Assembly (NCBI GenBank): GCA_944363565.1
Contig: CALVUI010000002.1
Span: forward strand, 312,166-376,165
Length of the DNA: 64,000 nt
Reading direction: 5' to 3'
From: an uncultured Bacilli bacterium
GTDB lineage: Bacteria; Bacillota_I; Bacilli_A; RFN20; CAG-826
The number at the start of each line of letters is the position of its first letter. The first letter of the stretch is position 1. Shown piece after piece: positions 25,514 through 36,346 of this stretch. The notes under the pieces are model-generated. The model saw nothing but the letters and a program-made list of their open reading frames with translations. It searched no databases and was not told the origin of the DNA. Position numbers and translations under genes: made by a program.

Positions 25514-26563
25514 ATGAAAGTTTTCGGCAATAAGGAGATCGACGCCGCCGCGGAATACCTGCGGAATGGCGGGGTCTTGGCTTTTCCGACCGAGACCGTC
25601 TACGGTCTAGGTTGCGTCTACGATAACAAAGAGGCCTTCGATCGTTTGGTCGCCATCAAGAGGCGGCCTCTAGATAAGCCGATGGCCCTCATGTTCGGGG
25701 ACCTCAATGAGGTTTTCAAATACATCGACGGGGACCTCCGGACCCGTCTGGTCCTCGACCGTTTCTTGCCGGGCGAAGTGACCTTCCTATTAAGGGGCAA
25801 GAAGGACCTTCCTTACCAGACCGATTACGGGACCGGGATCATCGGGATCCGGGTACCGGATGACCCCCTGGTCAAGGAACTGATCAACAAGGTCGGCAAA
25901 CCCTGTCTGGTTACCTCCTGCAACATTTCGGGAGAGCCGCCCTTCAACCATGGCAAGGACGTCATCAACCGCTTCATGAACGAGGATATGGCGGTCATGG
26001 AAGGCAATGCCGAGGACGGGGTTCCCACCACCGTCGTCGATATGAGTAGACCCGGGAAGATCACTTTGGTTAGGGAAGGGAAGGTCGACTTTAGGACCCT
26101 CGAGAATTCCTTCAAAAAGAAGATCATCATCGCCCTTGGCAGTGACCATGCCGGCTTTGAATACAAGGAAGCCATCAAGAAGCACCTCCAGGACCAAGGC
26201 TACGAGATCAAGGACTGCGGGACCGATTCGAAGGAATCCTGCGACTATCCCCTCTTCGCCTTCAAGGCCGCCAAGGCCGTCAGTGCCTCCAAGGCCGATT
26301 ACGGCGTCTTGGTCTGCTCGAGCGGGATCGGCATCTCCATTGCCGCCAACAAGGTCAAAGGCATCAGATGCGGGCTCGCCTACAACGACGACGTCGCCCA
26401 TTTGATGCGGGAGCATAACCGGGCCAACATGGTGGCCTTCGGGGCCTCCTTCATGAGCCTTGAGGACGTCCTAAGGAGAACCGATATCTTCTTAGCCTCC
26501 CACTTCGAACGGGGCCGTCACCAAAGACGGGTCGGGGAGATCATCGACTTCGAAAACCAATAG
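25514..26563 (+). CDS. Fused TsaC/Sua5 and ribose-5-phosphate isomerase B
   Basis: 349 residues in two domains. Residues 1 to about 195 are a TsaC/YrdC protein: GGVLAFPTETVYGLGCVY, the KRRPLDKPMALM RNA/ATP-binding motif, GEVTFLLRG and VTSCNISGEPP. It makes threonylcarbamoyl-AMP for the t6A37 modification of tRNA. Residues about 204-349 are RpiB: IIALGSDHAGFEYKEAIKKH, the catalytic cysteine in LVCSSGIGISIAANK (usually C-G-T-G) and HNRANMVAFGAS. RpiB interconverts ribose-5-P and ribulose-5-P. Separate sua5 and rpiB lie close together after prmC in Bacillus, so the fusion probably arose from that order. GGAGGAG precedes the ATG. Confidence 0.92.
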   Translation: MKVFGNKEIDAAAEYLRNGGVLAFPTETVYGLGCVYDNKEAFDRLVAIKRRPLDKPMALMFGDLNEVFKYIDGDLRTRLVLDRFLPGEVTFLLRGKKDLPYQTDYGTGIIGIRVPDDPLVKELINKVGKPCLVTSCNISGEPPFNHGKDVINRFMNEDMAVMEGNAEDGVPTTVVDMSRPGKITLVREGKVDFRTLENSFKKKIIIALGSDHAGFEYKEAIKKHLQDQGYEIKDCGTDSKESCDYPLFAFKAAKAVSASKADYGVLVCSSGIGISIAANKVKGIRCGLAYNDDVAHLMREHNRANMVAFGASFMSLEDVLRRTDIFLASHFERGRHQRRVGEIIDFENQ

Positions 26564-26586
26564 GCCGGAAACCTAATTCAACCTTC

Positions 26587-26612
26587 AAAATGCCGGGCGA
26601 CCGGCATTTTTC
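26587..26612 (+). terminator. Rho-independent terminator after the prfA operon
   Basis: Stem AATGCCGG/CCGGCATT with loop GCGA is followed by TTT. Confidence 0.85.
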
Positions 26613-26645
26613 ATATCAAATAAAGACTGAATCACATCATGGCGA

Positions 26646-26674
26646 TTTGCATGGATTTTGAAATCTTTTGCATG
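26646..26674 (+). promoter_or_regulatory. Direct repeats upstream of comFA, candidate activator site
   Basis: TTTGCATG occurs twice (26646-26653 and 26667-26674), spaced 21 bases apart, that is two helical turns. The repeats lie about 41-69 bases upstream of the comFA -10 box, a place suited to an activator. No ComK (AAAA-N5-TTTT) or streptococcal ComX box was found. Confidence 0.4.
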
Positions 26675-26714
26675 TTTTTACAGGGAATTAGGGACCATCA
26701 CCGCTTTTCCTTCC

Positions 26715-26720
26715 TAAATT
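26715..26720 (+). promoter_or_regulatory. -10 box of leaderless comFA
   Basis: TAAATT ends 6 bases before the ATG at 26727 (gap TGGTTG). No Shine-Dalgarno. Confidence 0.5.
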
Positions 26721-26726
26721 TGGTTG

Positions 26727-27884
26727 ATGGAAGGAAGCTTCGTCTGTCCCCGTTGCGGGAACCGCGATCCCCGTTACCTTGGCTTCAAGAAGGGGGAGAC
26801 CTATTGCCGGCGTTGCCTCGGCTTCACGGGGGAGACGGTTTCATATGAAGCGGGCCGTCCCAAGAACGTGGTCTTGAGTCTAGGGTACAAACTGAGCAAA
26901 GAGCAGGAGAGGCTTTCCTCCATCATCCTCGACAATTACATCTCGGGACTAGACACCTTGGTCTACGCCGTCTGCGGGGCCGGCAAGACCGAGCTCTCCT
27001 ACAAGGTCATATCGTACGCCGTCTCGATGGGGCAGAAGGTCGGGTTCGCCCTTCCTAGGCGGGACGTCGTCATCGAACTCGAGGATAGGATCAAAAGCGC
27101 CTTCCCCGACCTCAAGGTCGTCTCGGTCTACGGGGGACATGACGATGACCTCGCGGGTGACATCGTCATCCTTACCACCCATCAGCTTTACCGCTATACC
27201 GACTACTTCGACCTTTTGGTCATGGACGAGGTCGACGCCTTTCCTTTCAAGGGCAACGACGTCCTCCAGGAGATGTTCAAACGCTCCCTCAAGGGCCATT
27301 ACGTCAAGATGTCGGCAACGGCCGGGGAAGAAGACCTCGAGGAACATCGAAAGGAAGGGAAGGCCATTGTCGAACTCAAGACCAGGTTCCACAAACAACC
27401 GATCCCGGTTCCGGTCTACAAGGAATGCATCGGGATTACCAAAATCCCCTATTTGATCCACAAATTGCGGGGTTATTCGAAAGTGGGCAAACCAAGTCTC
27501 GTCTTCGTCCCGACGGTCGAACAGGCCTACGAGGTCTATCAGAAGATCAGGCTCTTCTGTCCCGGGGGAGACTATGTGACCAGCCAAAAGGGCGACCGGG
27601 CCGCGGTCATCGCTAGGTTCAAGAAAGGAGGCTACAAATACCTGGTGACGACCGCGGTCCTGGAACGCGGGGTGACGATCAAAGACCTCCAGGTCATCGT
27701 CTACCAAAGCGACCACCCCATTTACGACGAAGCCAGTCTCGTCCAAATCGCCGGACGGGCCGGGAGGAAGAAGGATGCACCCAAAGGGGAAGTGGTCTTC
27801 CTGGCTGACCGAAATAGCGGTCCCATGGAGAAAGCCATCAAGGAAATCCGAAGTTGCAACGCCCATCTGCAAATGCTGCTTTAA
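26727..27884 (+). CDS. comFA: Competence helicase ComFA
   Basis: A 385-residue DEAD-box-like ATPase that powers entry of transforming DNA. The N-terminal four-cysteine zinc finger (CPRCGNRDP and CRRCLGF) is diagnostic for ComFA. Walker A is AVCGAGKTEL, Walker B is LLVMDEVDAFPF, motif III is MSATAGEE, and motif VI is IAGRAGRKK. The ATG at 26727 has no Shine-Dalgarno, but a TAAATT box lies 6 bases upstream. It is followed by comFC in an overlapping frame, as in other Firmicutes. A natural-competence apparatus is implied, though other com genes are outside the window. Confidence 0.93.
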   Translation: MEGSFVCPRCGNRDPRYLGFKKGETYCRRCLGFTGETVSYEAGRPKNVVLSLGYKLSKEQERLSSIILDNYISGLDTLVYAVCGAGKTELSYKVISYAVSMGQKVGFALPRRDVVIELEDRIKSAFPDLKVVSVYGGHDDDLAGDIVILTTHQLYRYTDYFDLLVMDEVDAFPFKGNDVLQEMFKRSLKGHYVKMSATAGEEDLEEHRKEGKAIVELKTRFHKQPIPVPVYKECIGITKIPYLIHKLRGYSKVGKPSLVFVPTVEQAYEVYQKIRLFCPGGDYVTSQKGDRAAVIARFKKGGYKYLVTTAVLERGVTIKDLQVIVYQSDHPIYDEASLVQIAGRAGRKKDAPKGEVVFLADRNSGPMEKAIKEIRSCNAHLQMLL

Positions 27885-28503
27885 GGACATCAAGAACTTC
27901 AGCTTCGGCACCCTCTTCAGCCGGGGTGAGGAAGTGATTTGTCCGAAGTGCTACCTGGAGATGGGTCCGATGGCGGTCAACTTCGAGATCGACGGGACCA
28001 AGGCCATGGCCTTGTTTCCCTACTCCGCTTCTTTTCGGAGCCGCCTCTACGCCCTCAAGGGCCAGGGGGATATCGAGATGGGGGCGGTCTTCCTGAGTTA
28101 TGCGGCCGCCTGCCTCGAACTGCGTTATGCCGGTTACCACTTGGTGCCGGCCCCATCGCATCCTAGTCACGACGAGGAGCGGGGCTACAACCACGTTGAG
28201 GAGATCTTTTCCCATCTGAAACTCCCGATGATCAAGCTCCTGACCAAGACCAAGGACGTCAAGCAGGCGGGGAGCAGTGCCCTAGAAAGGCAAAAGATCG
28301 GCCAGGCCCTCGCCTACAAAGAAGGGAAGATCGACCTTAGGGGCAAGAAGATCCTCTTCGTCGACGACGTCTTCACGACCGGGGCGACGGCGAGGGCGTG
28401 TCTCTCTTTGATCAAGGCCCTCCACCCCAAGAAAGTGAGGGCTTTGTTCCTCGCCAAGGTGGAGGAAAAAGAGGAGGGGAAACCGATTGGGAAATACGAA
28501 TGA
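27775..28503 (+). CDS. comFC: Competence phosphoribosyltransferase-like ComFC
   Basis: A ComFC-type protein. Zinc cysteines are in CKCCFKDIK and CPKCYLEM, followed by FPYSASFRSRLYALKGQGD. PRTase strands include LVPAPSHPSHDEERGYNHVE and the PRPP loop ILFVDDVFTTGATARA. ComFC assists DNA uptake together with ComFA. The start is problematic. The only in-frame ATG/GTG/TTG is at 27775, deep inside comFA, giving a 30-residue extension unlike other ComFC. The conserved region begins near 27865, where only ACG, ATC or GTT codons occur. The true start is therefore probably non-canonical or coupled to comFA termination at 27884. Confidence 0.8.
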   Translation: MHPKGKWSSWLTEIAVPWRKPSRKSEVATPICKCCFKDIKNFSFGTLFSRGEEVICPKCYLEMGPMAVNFEIDGTKAMALFPYSASFRSRLYALKGQGDIEMGAVFLSYAAACLELRYAGYHLVPAPSHPSHDEERGYNHVEEIFSHLKLPMIKLLTKTKDVKQAGSSALERQKIGQALAYKEGKIDLRGKKILFVDDVFTTGATARACLSLIKALHPKKVRALFLAKVEEKEEGKPIGKYE

Positions 28504-28516
28504 AAGGGGATGGATA

Positions 28517-28597
28517 GGGCCTTCTGGGCCATGAATAACCACATCCATCATCGTTTGGTCCCAAACGAGGGACCATCGGCCTAAAGGCCGCCTATTT
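28517..28597 (+). other. Small hairpins between comFC and secA
   Basis: Three short stems occur: GGCC/GGCC near 28518-28530, GGTCCC/GGGACC (28557-28574) and CGGCC/GGCCG (28577-28590) followed by CCTATTTT. The last may be a weak terminator. Many Firmicutes have hpf between comFC and secA; there is none here. Confidence 0.4.
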
Positions 28598-28617
28598 TGC
28601 TATGAGGGGATAAATGG

Positions 28618-28623
28618 TAAAAT
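28618..28623 (+). promoter_or_regulatory. Extended -10 promoter of secA (leadered)
   Basis: TGG-TAAAAT is an extended -10. The message would have a leader of about 18 bases with GCAGGAG 7 bases before the GTG at 28649. It is a contrast to the leaderless promoters elsewhere in the window. Confidence 0.55.
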
Positions 28624-28648
28624 CCTCTCCGACTGCAGGAGTTTTCAA

Positions 28649-31068
<2,420 letters not shown>

Positions 31069-31072
<4 letters not shown>

Positions 31073-32185
31073 GCACCGACATCAACACCCTCAAACTATC
31101 CGCCGCCGAATTGGCCGAATATCTCAAGAGCCTCGGCGGCTCCCTTTGACCTCGATAAGATCAACTCCCGGATCGGGGAAATAGAAAAAGAGCAGGAAGA
31201 CGAGCACTTCTGGGACGACCATCGGGCCGCCAGCGCCCTGATGGGGGAGTTAAGCGACCTCAAGAACAAGCTCAATTCCTACAATCGCATCAAGTCCAAC
31301 TACCAGGACTTCACCGCCCTTTTGGAAATGGCGGAAGCCGGGGACGAGGAAAGCGCCGAACTGGCCTCCAGCCTCGAAACCGATCTTCGTAAGGACATCT
31401 CGGAACTAAGGACCCTTTTGCTCTTCTCGGGACCCTATGACTCTTTGAACGTCCTCCTCGAAATCCACCCCGGAGCCGGTGGGACCGAGGCCATGGACTG
31501 GGCCGAGATGCTCTTACGTATGTACTCGCGTTTCTGTGAGTCCCACCACTTCAAGTGGGAGGTTTTGGACTACGAACCGGGCGAAGAAGCCGGCTGCAAG
31601 TCGGCGACGGTCCGCGTCAGCGGACACAATGCCTACGGAATGCTGAAGTCGGAGAAGGGGGTCCACCGTTTGGTCAGGATCTCGCCCTTCGATAGCAATG
31701 CCAGACGCCACACCTCCTTCGCCTCCGTCTCCGTCGTTCCGGAGTTCAAGGAAGTGGAAGGGGTGGAGATCGATCCCAAGGACCTGAAGGTCGATACCTT
31801 CCGTTCCGGCGGGGCCGGGGGCCAAAACGTCAACAAGGTCTCTTCGGCCGTCCGCATCACCCACCTCCCGACCGGGATCGTGGTCAGCTGCATGGTCGAG
31901 AGGAGCCAGCTCTTCAACAAGGAAACCTGCATGCAGATGCTGAAGGCCAAGTTGATGCAAAGGAAGATCGAGGAGAGGGAACGCCAACTCAAGTCGATCA
32001 TCGGCGAACAGAAGAACATCGAATGGGGAAGCCAGATCAGAAGCTATGTCTTCTGCCCCTACACTTTGGTGAAAGACAACCGGACGGGCTACGAGACCAG
32101 TGACGTAAACGGGGTGATGGACGGTGAACTTGACCCCTTCGTCTACGCCTATTTGGAAAGAGAGGCTCGCGCCGGTGGAAAATAG
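31069..32185 (+). CDS. prfB: Peptide chain release factor 2, with programmed +1 frameshift
   Basis: A 371-residue RF2 decoding UAA and UGA, made by joining two frames. Translation starts at the GTG at 31069 (AAGGAGG upstream, overlapping secA) and reads 25 codons plus CTT at 31144-31146. There the autoregulatory CTT-TGA-C site (31144-31150) shifts the ribosome +1. The second frame then runs DLDKINSRIGEIEKEQED to the stop at 32185. Decoding SPF is in LVRISPFDSNARRHTSF, and GGQ is in SGGAGGQNVNKVSSAVRI. The site shows UGA is a real stop in this organism. The usual AGGGGG enhancer is replaced by the 3' arm of a hairpin (see findings). Confidence 0.95.
31102..31150 (+). promoter_or_regulatory. 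prfB recoding site with upstream hairpin
   Basis: Inverted repeat GCCGCCGA (31102-31109) and TCGGCGGC (31133-31140) ends 3 bases before the CTT-TGA-C slip site (31144-31150). In canonical prfB genes an AGGGGG Shine-Dalgarno-like element lies at exactly that distance; here only GGCGG is present, inside the right arm. Confidence 0.6.
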
Positions 32186-33305
32186 GAAGAAGTGGGCCCT
32201 GCCCCATATCGATAAAAAGAAGGCCTGGGGCTACGCCAAGAACATCTTTTTGGTGACTTTGGGCTGCGCCCTTTTGGCCTTCGGGGACGCTGTCTTTTTC
32301 ACCCCTTTTGAGATCGTCTCCGGGGGTGCGGTCAGCTTCGGCATCATCATCGCCCACTTCGCCGGCGACAACGTCCTCATCAACGACATCGTCGTCGCCG
32401 TCTTCCAGGTCGGGTTCTTCTTCCTAGGTCTATTTACATTGGGCAAGAAGTTCTCCGCCCATACCTTGCTGGCCACCATCGCCTATCCTCTTTTCTATAC
32501 CCTCTTCTTCCGTTTCGGGATCGGGCAGGGAATCACCGCTAGCCTCATGGCCATTAGGCCCGAAGAGCCGACCGTCGTTTTGCTTTTGGCCGGCATCTTC
32601 GGGGCCGTCTTCGGAGGGACGGGCTGCGCCCTGACCTTCCTAGGCGACGGTTCGACCGGCGGCTTCGACATCCTGACCTTCCTCATTTCCAAGTACACCA
32701 ACATCAAGGAAGGGGTTTCGAGCTTCGCCATCGACGCCGTCACCATTCTCTTGGGCTTACTGGTCTTCCAGGACTACGTCGGCATCATGGTGGGCATCAT
32801 CTCGGCCTTCGTCGCCGCTTTGCTCATCCAATACATCTACGTCCAGGGCAACAGCTGCCTCATCGTCGACATCATCTCCATCAAGTACGAGGAGATCGCC
32901 GACTACATCCACGACTCGATGGACCACGCCACCACCCTTGTGGATACGGTCGGGGGCTACACCGGGGAAAACAGGAGGATGATCCGGGTCATCATCTACC
33001 GTCGGGAGCAGAAGGAATTGACCGACTTCATCGCCTCGGTCGATCCGAGGGCCTTCGTCTCGTTTATCACCGCGAAGGCCATCAACGGGGAGGGTTTCGA
33101 ACCCTTCAAGGCCATCTTGGGAAGAAAGGTCGCCGCTCCGGTTTCCAAGACCCATAAACCTCGCAAAAAGAAGGCAAATAGTAAGAAAAAGACCACAAAA
33201 ACGCCCCAAAAGAAGAAAACCACGGCCAAAAAGGCCGTCCAACCCAAAGTTAGCGAAGTAACCCCGCAAACCCCGGCCAAAGAGGAGGAAAAATCAAATG
33301 GATGA
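32175..33305 (+). CDS. YitT/DUF2179 membrane protein with basic tail
   Basis: 376 residues. Five or six membrane segments begin with YAKNIFLVTLGCALLAFGDA and include the family motif FTPFEIVSGGAVSFGIII and GGTGCALTFLGDGSTGG. The cytoplasmic DUF2179 domain follows (TLVDTVGGYTGENRRMIRVI). YitT proteins are widespread in Firmicutes with no settled function. After about residue 325 the chain becomes a Lys/Thr-rich tail of some 50 residues, unusual for the family. The GTG at 32175 is preferred (AGAGAGG upstream, start just before the membrane domain); an in-frame GTG at 32124 would overlap prfB by 62 bases. Confidence 0.85.
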   Translation: MENRKKWALPHIDKKKAWGYAKNIFLVTLGCALLAFGDAVFFTPFEIVSGGAVSFGIIIAHFAGDNVLINDIVVAVFQVGFFFLGLFTLGKKFSAHTLLATIAYPLFYTLFFRFGIGQGITASLMAIRPEEPTVVLLLAGIFGAVFGGTGCALTFLGDGSTGGFDILTFLISKYTNIKEGVSSFAIDAVTILLGLLVFQDYVGIMVGIISAFVAALLIQYIYVQGNSCLIVDIISIKYEEIADYIHDSMDHATTLVDTVGGYTGENRRMIRVIIYRREQKELTDFIASVDPRAFVSFITAKAINGEGFEPFKAILGRKVAAPVSKTHKPRKKKANSKKKTTKTPQKKKTTAKKAVQPKVSEVTPQTPAKEEEKSNG

Positions 33306-35283
33306 GAGCCACCGCTTCGAACTGGTGAGCCGCTTTTCCCCGACCGGGGACCAGCCCGCCGCCATCAAGAAGGCCCTCGACGGGGTGAGAGACGGCAAGG
33401 GCTTCCAGGTCATCATGGGGGCGACCGGGACCGGCAAGACCTTCACCGACGCCAACATCGTGGCCGCCCTCAACCGTCCGACCTTGGTCTTGGTCCATAA
33501 CAAGACCCTGGCCAGCCAACTCTACGGGGAGTTCAAGGAACTCTTCCCCCATAATCGGGTTGAGTATTTCGTCTCCAATTTCGACTTCTACCAACCGGAG
33601 GCCTACATCCCGAAGACCGATACCTACATCGAGAAGAATGCCGTCATGAATGACGAGATCGAGATGCTTAGGACCTCCGCGGTCAATTCGATTCTCGAAA
33701 GGCGCGACACCATCGTCGTGGCCTCGGTGGCGGCCATCTACGCCCTCGGGGACCCGGAGGAATATAGAGGCCTGACCTTTGAACTGCGTGTCGGGGAGGA
33801 AGTGGACCGGAAGAAGCTTTATTCGCGTTTGGTGGAAAGCCAGTATGTCCGCAACACCTTGGATCTATCCTCCGGCCAATTCAGGGTCCACGGGGACACC
33901 ATCGACATCATGCCGATGACGACCAGCGAGAAATTCGTCCGCCTCGACTTCTTCGAGGATACTTTGGAAGCCATCTATGAGATCGATGTCCTCTCGGGGA
34001 TGGTGCTTGGCAAATACCACACCTACCCGATCTATCCGGCCTATGACCATGTTTCTTCGAGAAAAAGGATCGAAAAGGCCACCGAGTCGATCAAGGTGGA
34101 ACTGGAGGAGAGGCTCCGTTATTTCCATGACGAAGGGAAGTACCTGGAGGAAGAACGCCTCAAGAACAGGACCCTCCAGGACATCGATTCCCTATTGGAG
34201 TTCGGGCGTTGCCCGGGGATCGAAAACTATTCCCGCCACATCGATGGTCGGAAGGAAGGGGAACGCCCCTTTACCCTCCTGGACTACTTCCCGAAGGACT
34301 ATCTTTTGCTGGTGGACGAAAGCCACGTCACCTTGCCCCAACTAAGGGGGATGTACAACGGCGACCATAGTAGGAAGCTCTCCCTCGTCGAATATGGCTT
34401 CCGTTTGCCTTCGGCCCTCGACAACCGTCCCTTGAACTTCGAGGAATTCGAATCCTTGATGCCGAAAGATGTCATCTGCACCTCCGCCACCCCGGGGGAC
34501 TATGAACTCGAAAGATGCCACAATGAGGTCATCGAACAGATCATCCGTCCGACCGGCCTCCTCGATCCGGTCATCGAGGTCCGACCTCCCTTAGGTCAGG
34601 TCAACGTCTTGCTCGATGAGATCAAGAAGCGGAACGCGAGGGGCGAGAGGACGATGATCGTCACGCTTACCATCCGGATGGCGGAAGACCTGACCGCCTA
34701 TCTAAGAAGCGAGGGGATCAAGGTCGCCTATCTCCACAACGAAACCAAGACCTTGGAGAGGACGGAGATCATCTATGAGCTTAGAAAAGGGAAGTACGAC
34801 GTCCTCGTGGGTATCAACCTCCTGAGGGAAGGGCTCGACATCCCCGAAGTCTCTTTGATTTGTATTTTGGACGCCGATAAGGAAGGGTTCCTTAGAAGCG
34901 AAAGGTCCTTGATCCAGATCATCGGGCGGGCCGCCAGGAATGCCAACGGCTTGGTCATCATGTTCGCCGACTCGATCACGGAATCGATGCAGAAAGCCAT
35001 CGAAGAGACGAAAAGGCGGCGGGAGATCCAGGAACGTTACAACGAAGAAAACGGGATCGTCCCGGTCACGGTCAAAAAGGACATCCGTCCGCCTCTTAGC
35101 AATAGCGAGGAAGACGTCGACGACTACCTCAAGCCTGCCAAAAGCGTCTCCAACAAGGAGTTCGACCGGCGGATCAAGGAACTCGAAAAGCAAATGCGGG
35201 AAGCGGCCCGGCTCTATGACTTCGAAACGGCGGCCAGGCTCCGTGACATCATCATCGAAGCGAAAGCGGAAAGGAATTCTTGA
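33298..35283 (+). CDS. uvrB: Excinuclease ABC subunit B
   Basis: A 661-residue damage-recognition helicase of nucleotide excision repair. Walker A is IMGATGTGKTFTDANI. The beta-hairpin region contains YVSNFDFYQPEAYIP and TYIEKNAVMNDEI. Motif II is LLLVDESHVTL, and motif VI is QIIGRAARNANGLVIM. The UVR motif that binds UvrC closes the protein (KELEKQMREAARLYDFETAA). AGGAGG precedes the ATG, which overlaps yitT by 8 bases. uvrA and uvrC are not in this window. Confidence 0.97.
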   Translation: MDESHRFELVSRFSPTGDQPAAIKKALDGVRDGKGFQVIMGATGTGKTFTDANIVAALNRPTLVLVHNKTLASQLYGEFKELFPHNRVEYFVSNFDFYQPEAYIPKTDTYIEKNAVMNDEIEMLRTSAVNSILERRDTIVVASVAAIYALGDPEEYRGLTFELRVGEEVDRKKLYSRLVESQYVRNTLDLSSGQFRVHGDTIDIMPMTTSEKFVRLDFFEDTLEAIYEIDVLSGMVLGKYHTYPIYPAYDHVSSRKRIEKATESIKVELEERLRYFHDEGKYLEEERLKNRTLQDIDSLLEFGRCPGIENYSRHIDGRKEGERPFTLLDYFPKDYLLLVDESHVTLPQLRGMYNGDHSRKLSLVEYGFRLPSALDNRPLNFEEFESLMPKDVICTSATPGDYELERCHNEVIEQIIRPTGLLDPVIEVRPPLGQVNVLLDEIKKRNARGERTMIVTLTIRMAEDLTAYLRSEGIKVAYLHNETKTLERTEIIYELRKGKYDVLVGINLLREGLDIPEVSLICILDADKEGFLRSERSLIQIIGRAARNANGLVIMFADSITESMQKAIEETKRRREIQERYNEENGIVPVTVKKDIRPPLSNSEEDVDDYLKPAKSVSNKEFDRRIKELEKQMREAARLYDFETAARLRDIIIEAKAERNS

Positions 35284-35903
35284 TGAAACAATATCAGGTT
35301 TATTTTTTGGACTTCGACGGGACTTTGTTCGACACCCTCGATAGCCTCGTGGAAATCTACAATGCCGGCTTCCGGTATCTGGGTTACGAGATCGGGCGGG
35401 AAGAGGCCAGCCGTTACATGCATGTCTCCCTCGAGGAGACGGCCAAATTGGCCAAGGTCCCGGCCAATAAGGCCTTGAAGTGGGGGATGCTGATCGCCGG
35501 GGCCCTTGAGACCGACGCCGCCATCAGGGAGGTCAAGCCTTATCCCGACGTCATTCCTTTCCTAGAGAAGATGGAGACCCTCGGCTACAAGGCCTCGATC
35601 GTGACCGGGAACACGGCCTCCCATGTCCAGAAGGTCTTGGCCCACAACAAGATGGAACGCTTCTTCGACGGCATCTATTCGGGGGCCGACTATAAACCCA
35701 AGCCCGCCCCCGATGCCTTACTGGCAGGCATCGCCTCCTACAAGGGTCTATCGAAGAAGGACTGCGTCTATGTCGGGGATTCATTGCAGGATCCGGAATG
35801 TGCGAGAAACGCCCTGGTGGACGGCATCTTGCTCGACCGTCATGACGAGTACGGGGACTATCAGGGAACCAAGATCAAGACCCTGGCCGATTTGCTCCTC
35901 TAA
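35283..35903 (+). CDS. HAD phosphatase, phosphoglycolate phosphatase/PpaX-like
   Basis: A 206-residue HAD hydrolase with a C1-type helical cap. Motif I is FLDFDGTLFDTLDSL, motif II is ASIVTGNTASHVQK, the motif III Lys is in GADYKPKPAPDAL, and motif IV is CVYVGDSLQDPECARNA. The closest familiar group includes Gph and PpaX, but substrate cannot be read from sequence. The ATG at 35283 overlaps the uvrB stop by 1 base (TGATG), making it the last gene of the secA run. Confidence 0.85.
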   Translation: MKQYQVYFLDFDGTLFDTLDSLVEIYNAGFRYLGYEIGREEASRYMHVSLEETAKLAKVPANKALKWGMLIAGALETDAAIREVKPYPDVIPFLEKMETLGYKASIVTGNTASHVQKVLAHNKMERFFDGIYSGADYKPKPAPDALLAGIASYKGLSKKDCVYVGDSLQDPECARNALVDGILLDRHDEYGDYQGTKIKTLADLLL

Positions 35904-35937
35904 GCACTTAACATTTGCCTTTAAGGACTTAAAAGTC

Positions 35938-35943
35938 TATATT
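35938..35943 (+). promoter_or_regulatory. Promoter of leaderless secG
   Basis: TATATT ends 10 bases before the ATG at 35954. A TTGCCT at 35915-35920, spaced 17 bases from it, is one of the few plausible -35 boxes in the window. Confidence 0.55.
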
Positions 35944-35953
35944 TTCCCCGCAC

Positions 35954-36244
35954 ATGTGGTACGACTACGTCTTTGTCATCATCTCGCTCATCCTCATCGT
36001 CTTGGCTCTGCTCCAAGGCGGTAAGTCGGAAGGGGCTTCGGGCGCCATCACCGGCGGCGGCCTCAACGTCTTTGCCAAAACCAAGGAAAGAGGCTCGGAA
36101 AAGGTCATTTCCTATCTGACCTTCGGGGTGGCCATCCTCTGGCTCTTCTTCGCCGTCCTCATCATGGTCATGGGCGGGGCTTCCTCCGGAAGCGATACCG
36201 AGTCGACCTCGACCGCGGCCCTTGCCATCGCCGGCCTTCTCTAA
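35954..36244 (+). CDS. secG: Preprotein translocase subunit SecG
   Basis: A 96-residue protein with two membrane segments, the accessory subunit of SecYEG. VFVIISLILIVLALLQGGKSEG and the glycine-rich cytoplasmic loop (ASGAITGGGLNVFAKTKER) match the family. The second segment is YLTFGVAILWLFFAVLIMVM. The C-terminal 25 residues are Ser/Thr/Ala-rich and longer than usual. There is no Shine-Dalgarno; a TATATT box lies 10 bases upstream. A strong terminator follows, so this is a single-gene unit. Confidence 0.92.
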   Translation: MWYDYVFVIISLILIVLALLQGGKSEGASGAITGGGLNVFAKTKERGSEKVISYLTFGVAILWLFFAVLIMVMGGASSGSDTESTSTAALAIAGLL

Positions 36245-36260
36245 TTCCCATAAACCTATA

Positions 36261-36283
36261 GCGGGCCCCGTGGGCCCGTTTTC
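36261..36283 (+). terminator. Terminator after secG
   Basis: Stem CGGGCCC/GGGCCCG with loop CGT is followed by TTTTCTTTT. Confidence 0.9.
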
Positions 36284-36334
36284 TTTTGTTAGGGAAATCG
36301 CAATTACCACTAAGGGGGAAGGGGCGATAGGTGC

Positions 36335-36340
36335 TACCCT
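36335..36340 (+). promoter_or_regulatory. Extended -10 of leaderless folD
   Basis: TGC-TACCCT ends 6 bases before the GTG at 36347 (gap AATGGG). No Shine-Dalgarno. Confidence 0.5.
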
Positions 36341-36346
36341 AATGGG

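Noticed and set aside
26639..26848. Small ORF upstream of and overlapping comFA
   Set aside because: It runs out of frame into comFA, lacks a ribosome-binding site, and its downstream part is the shadow of the ComFA zinc finger.
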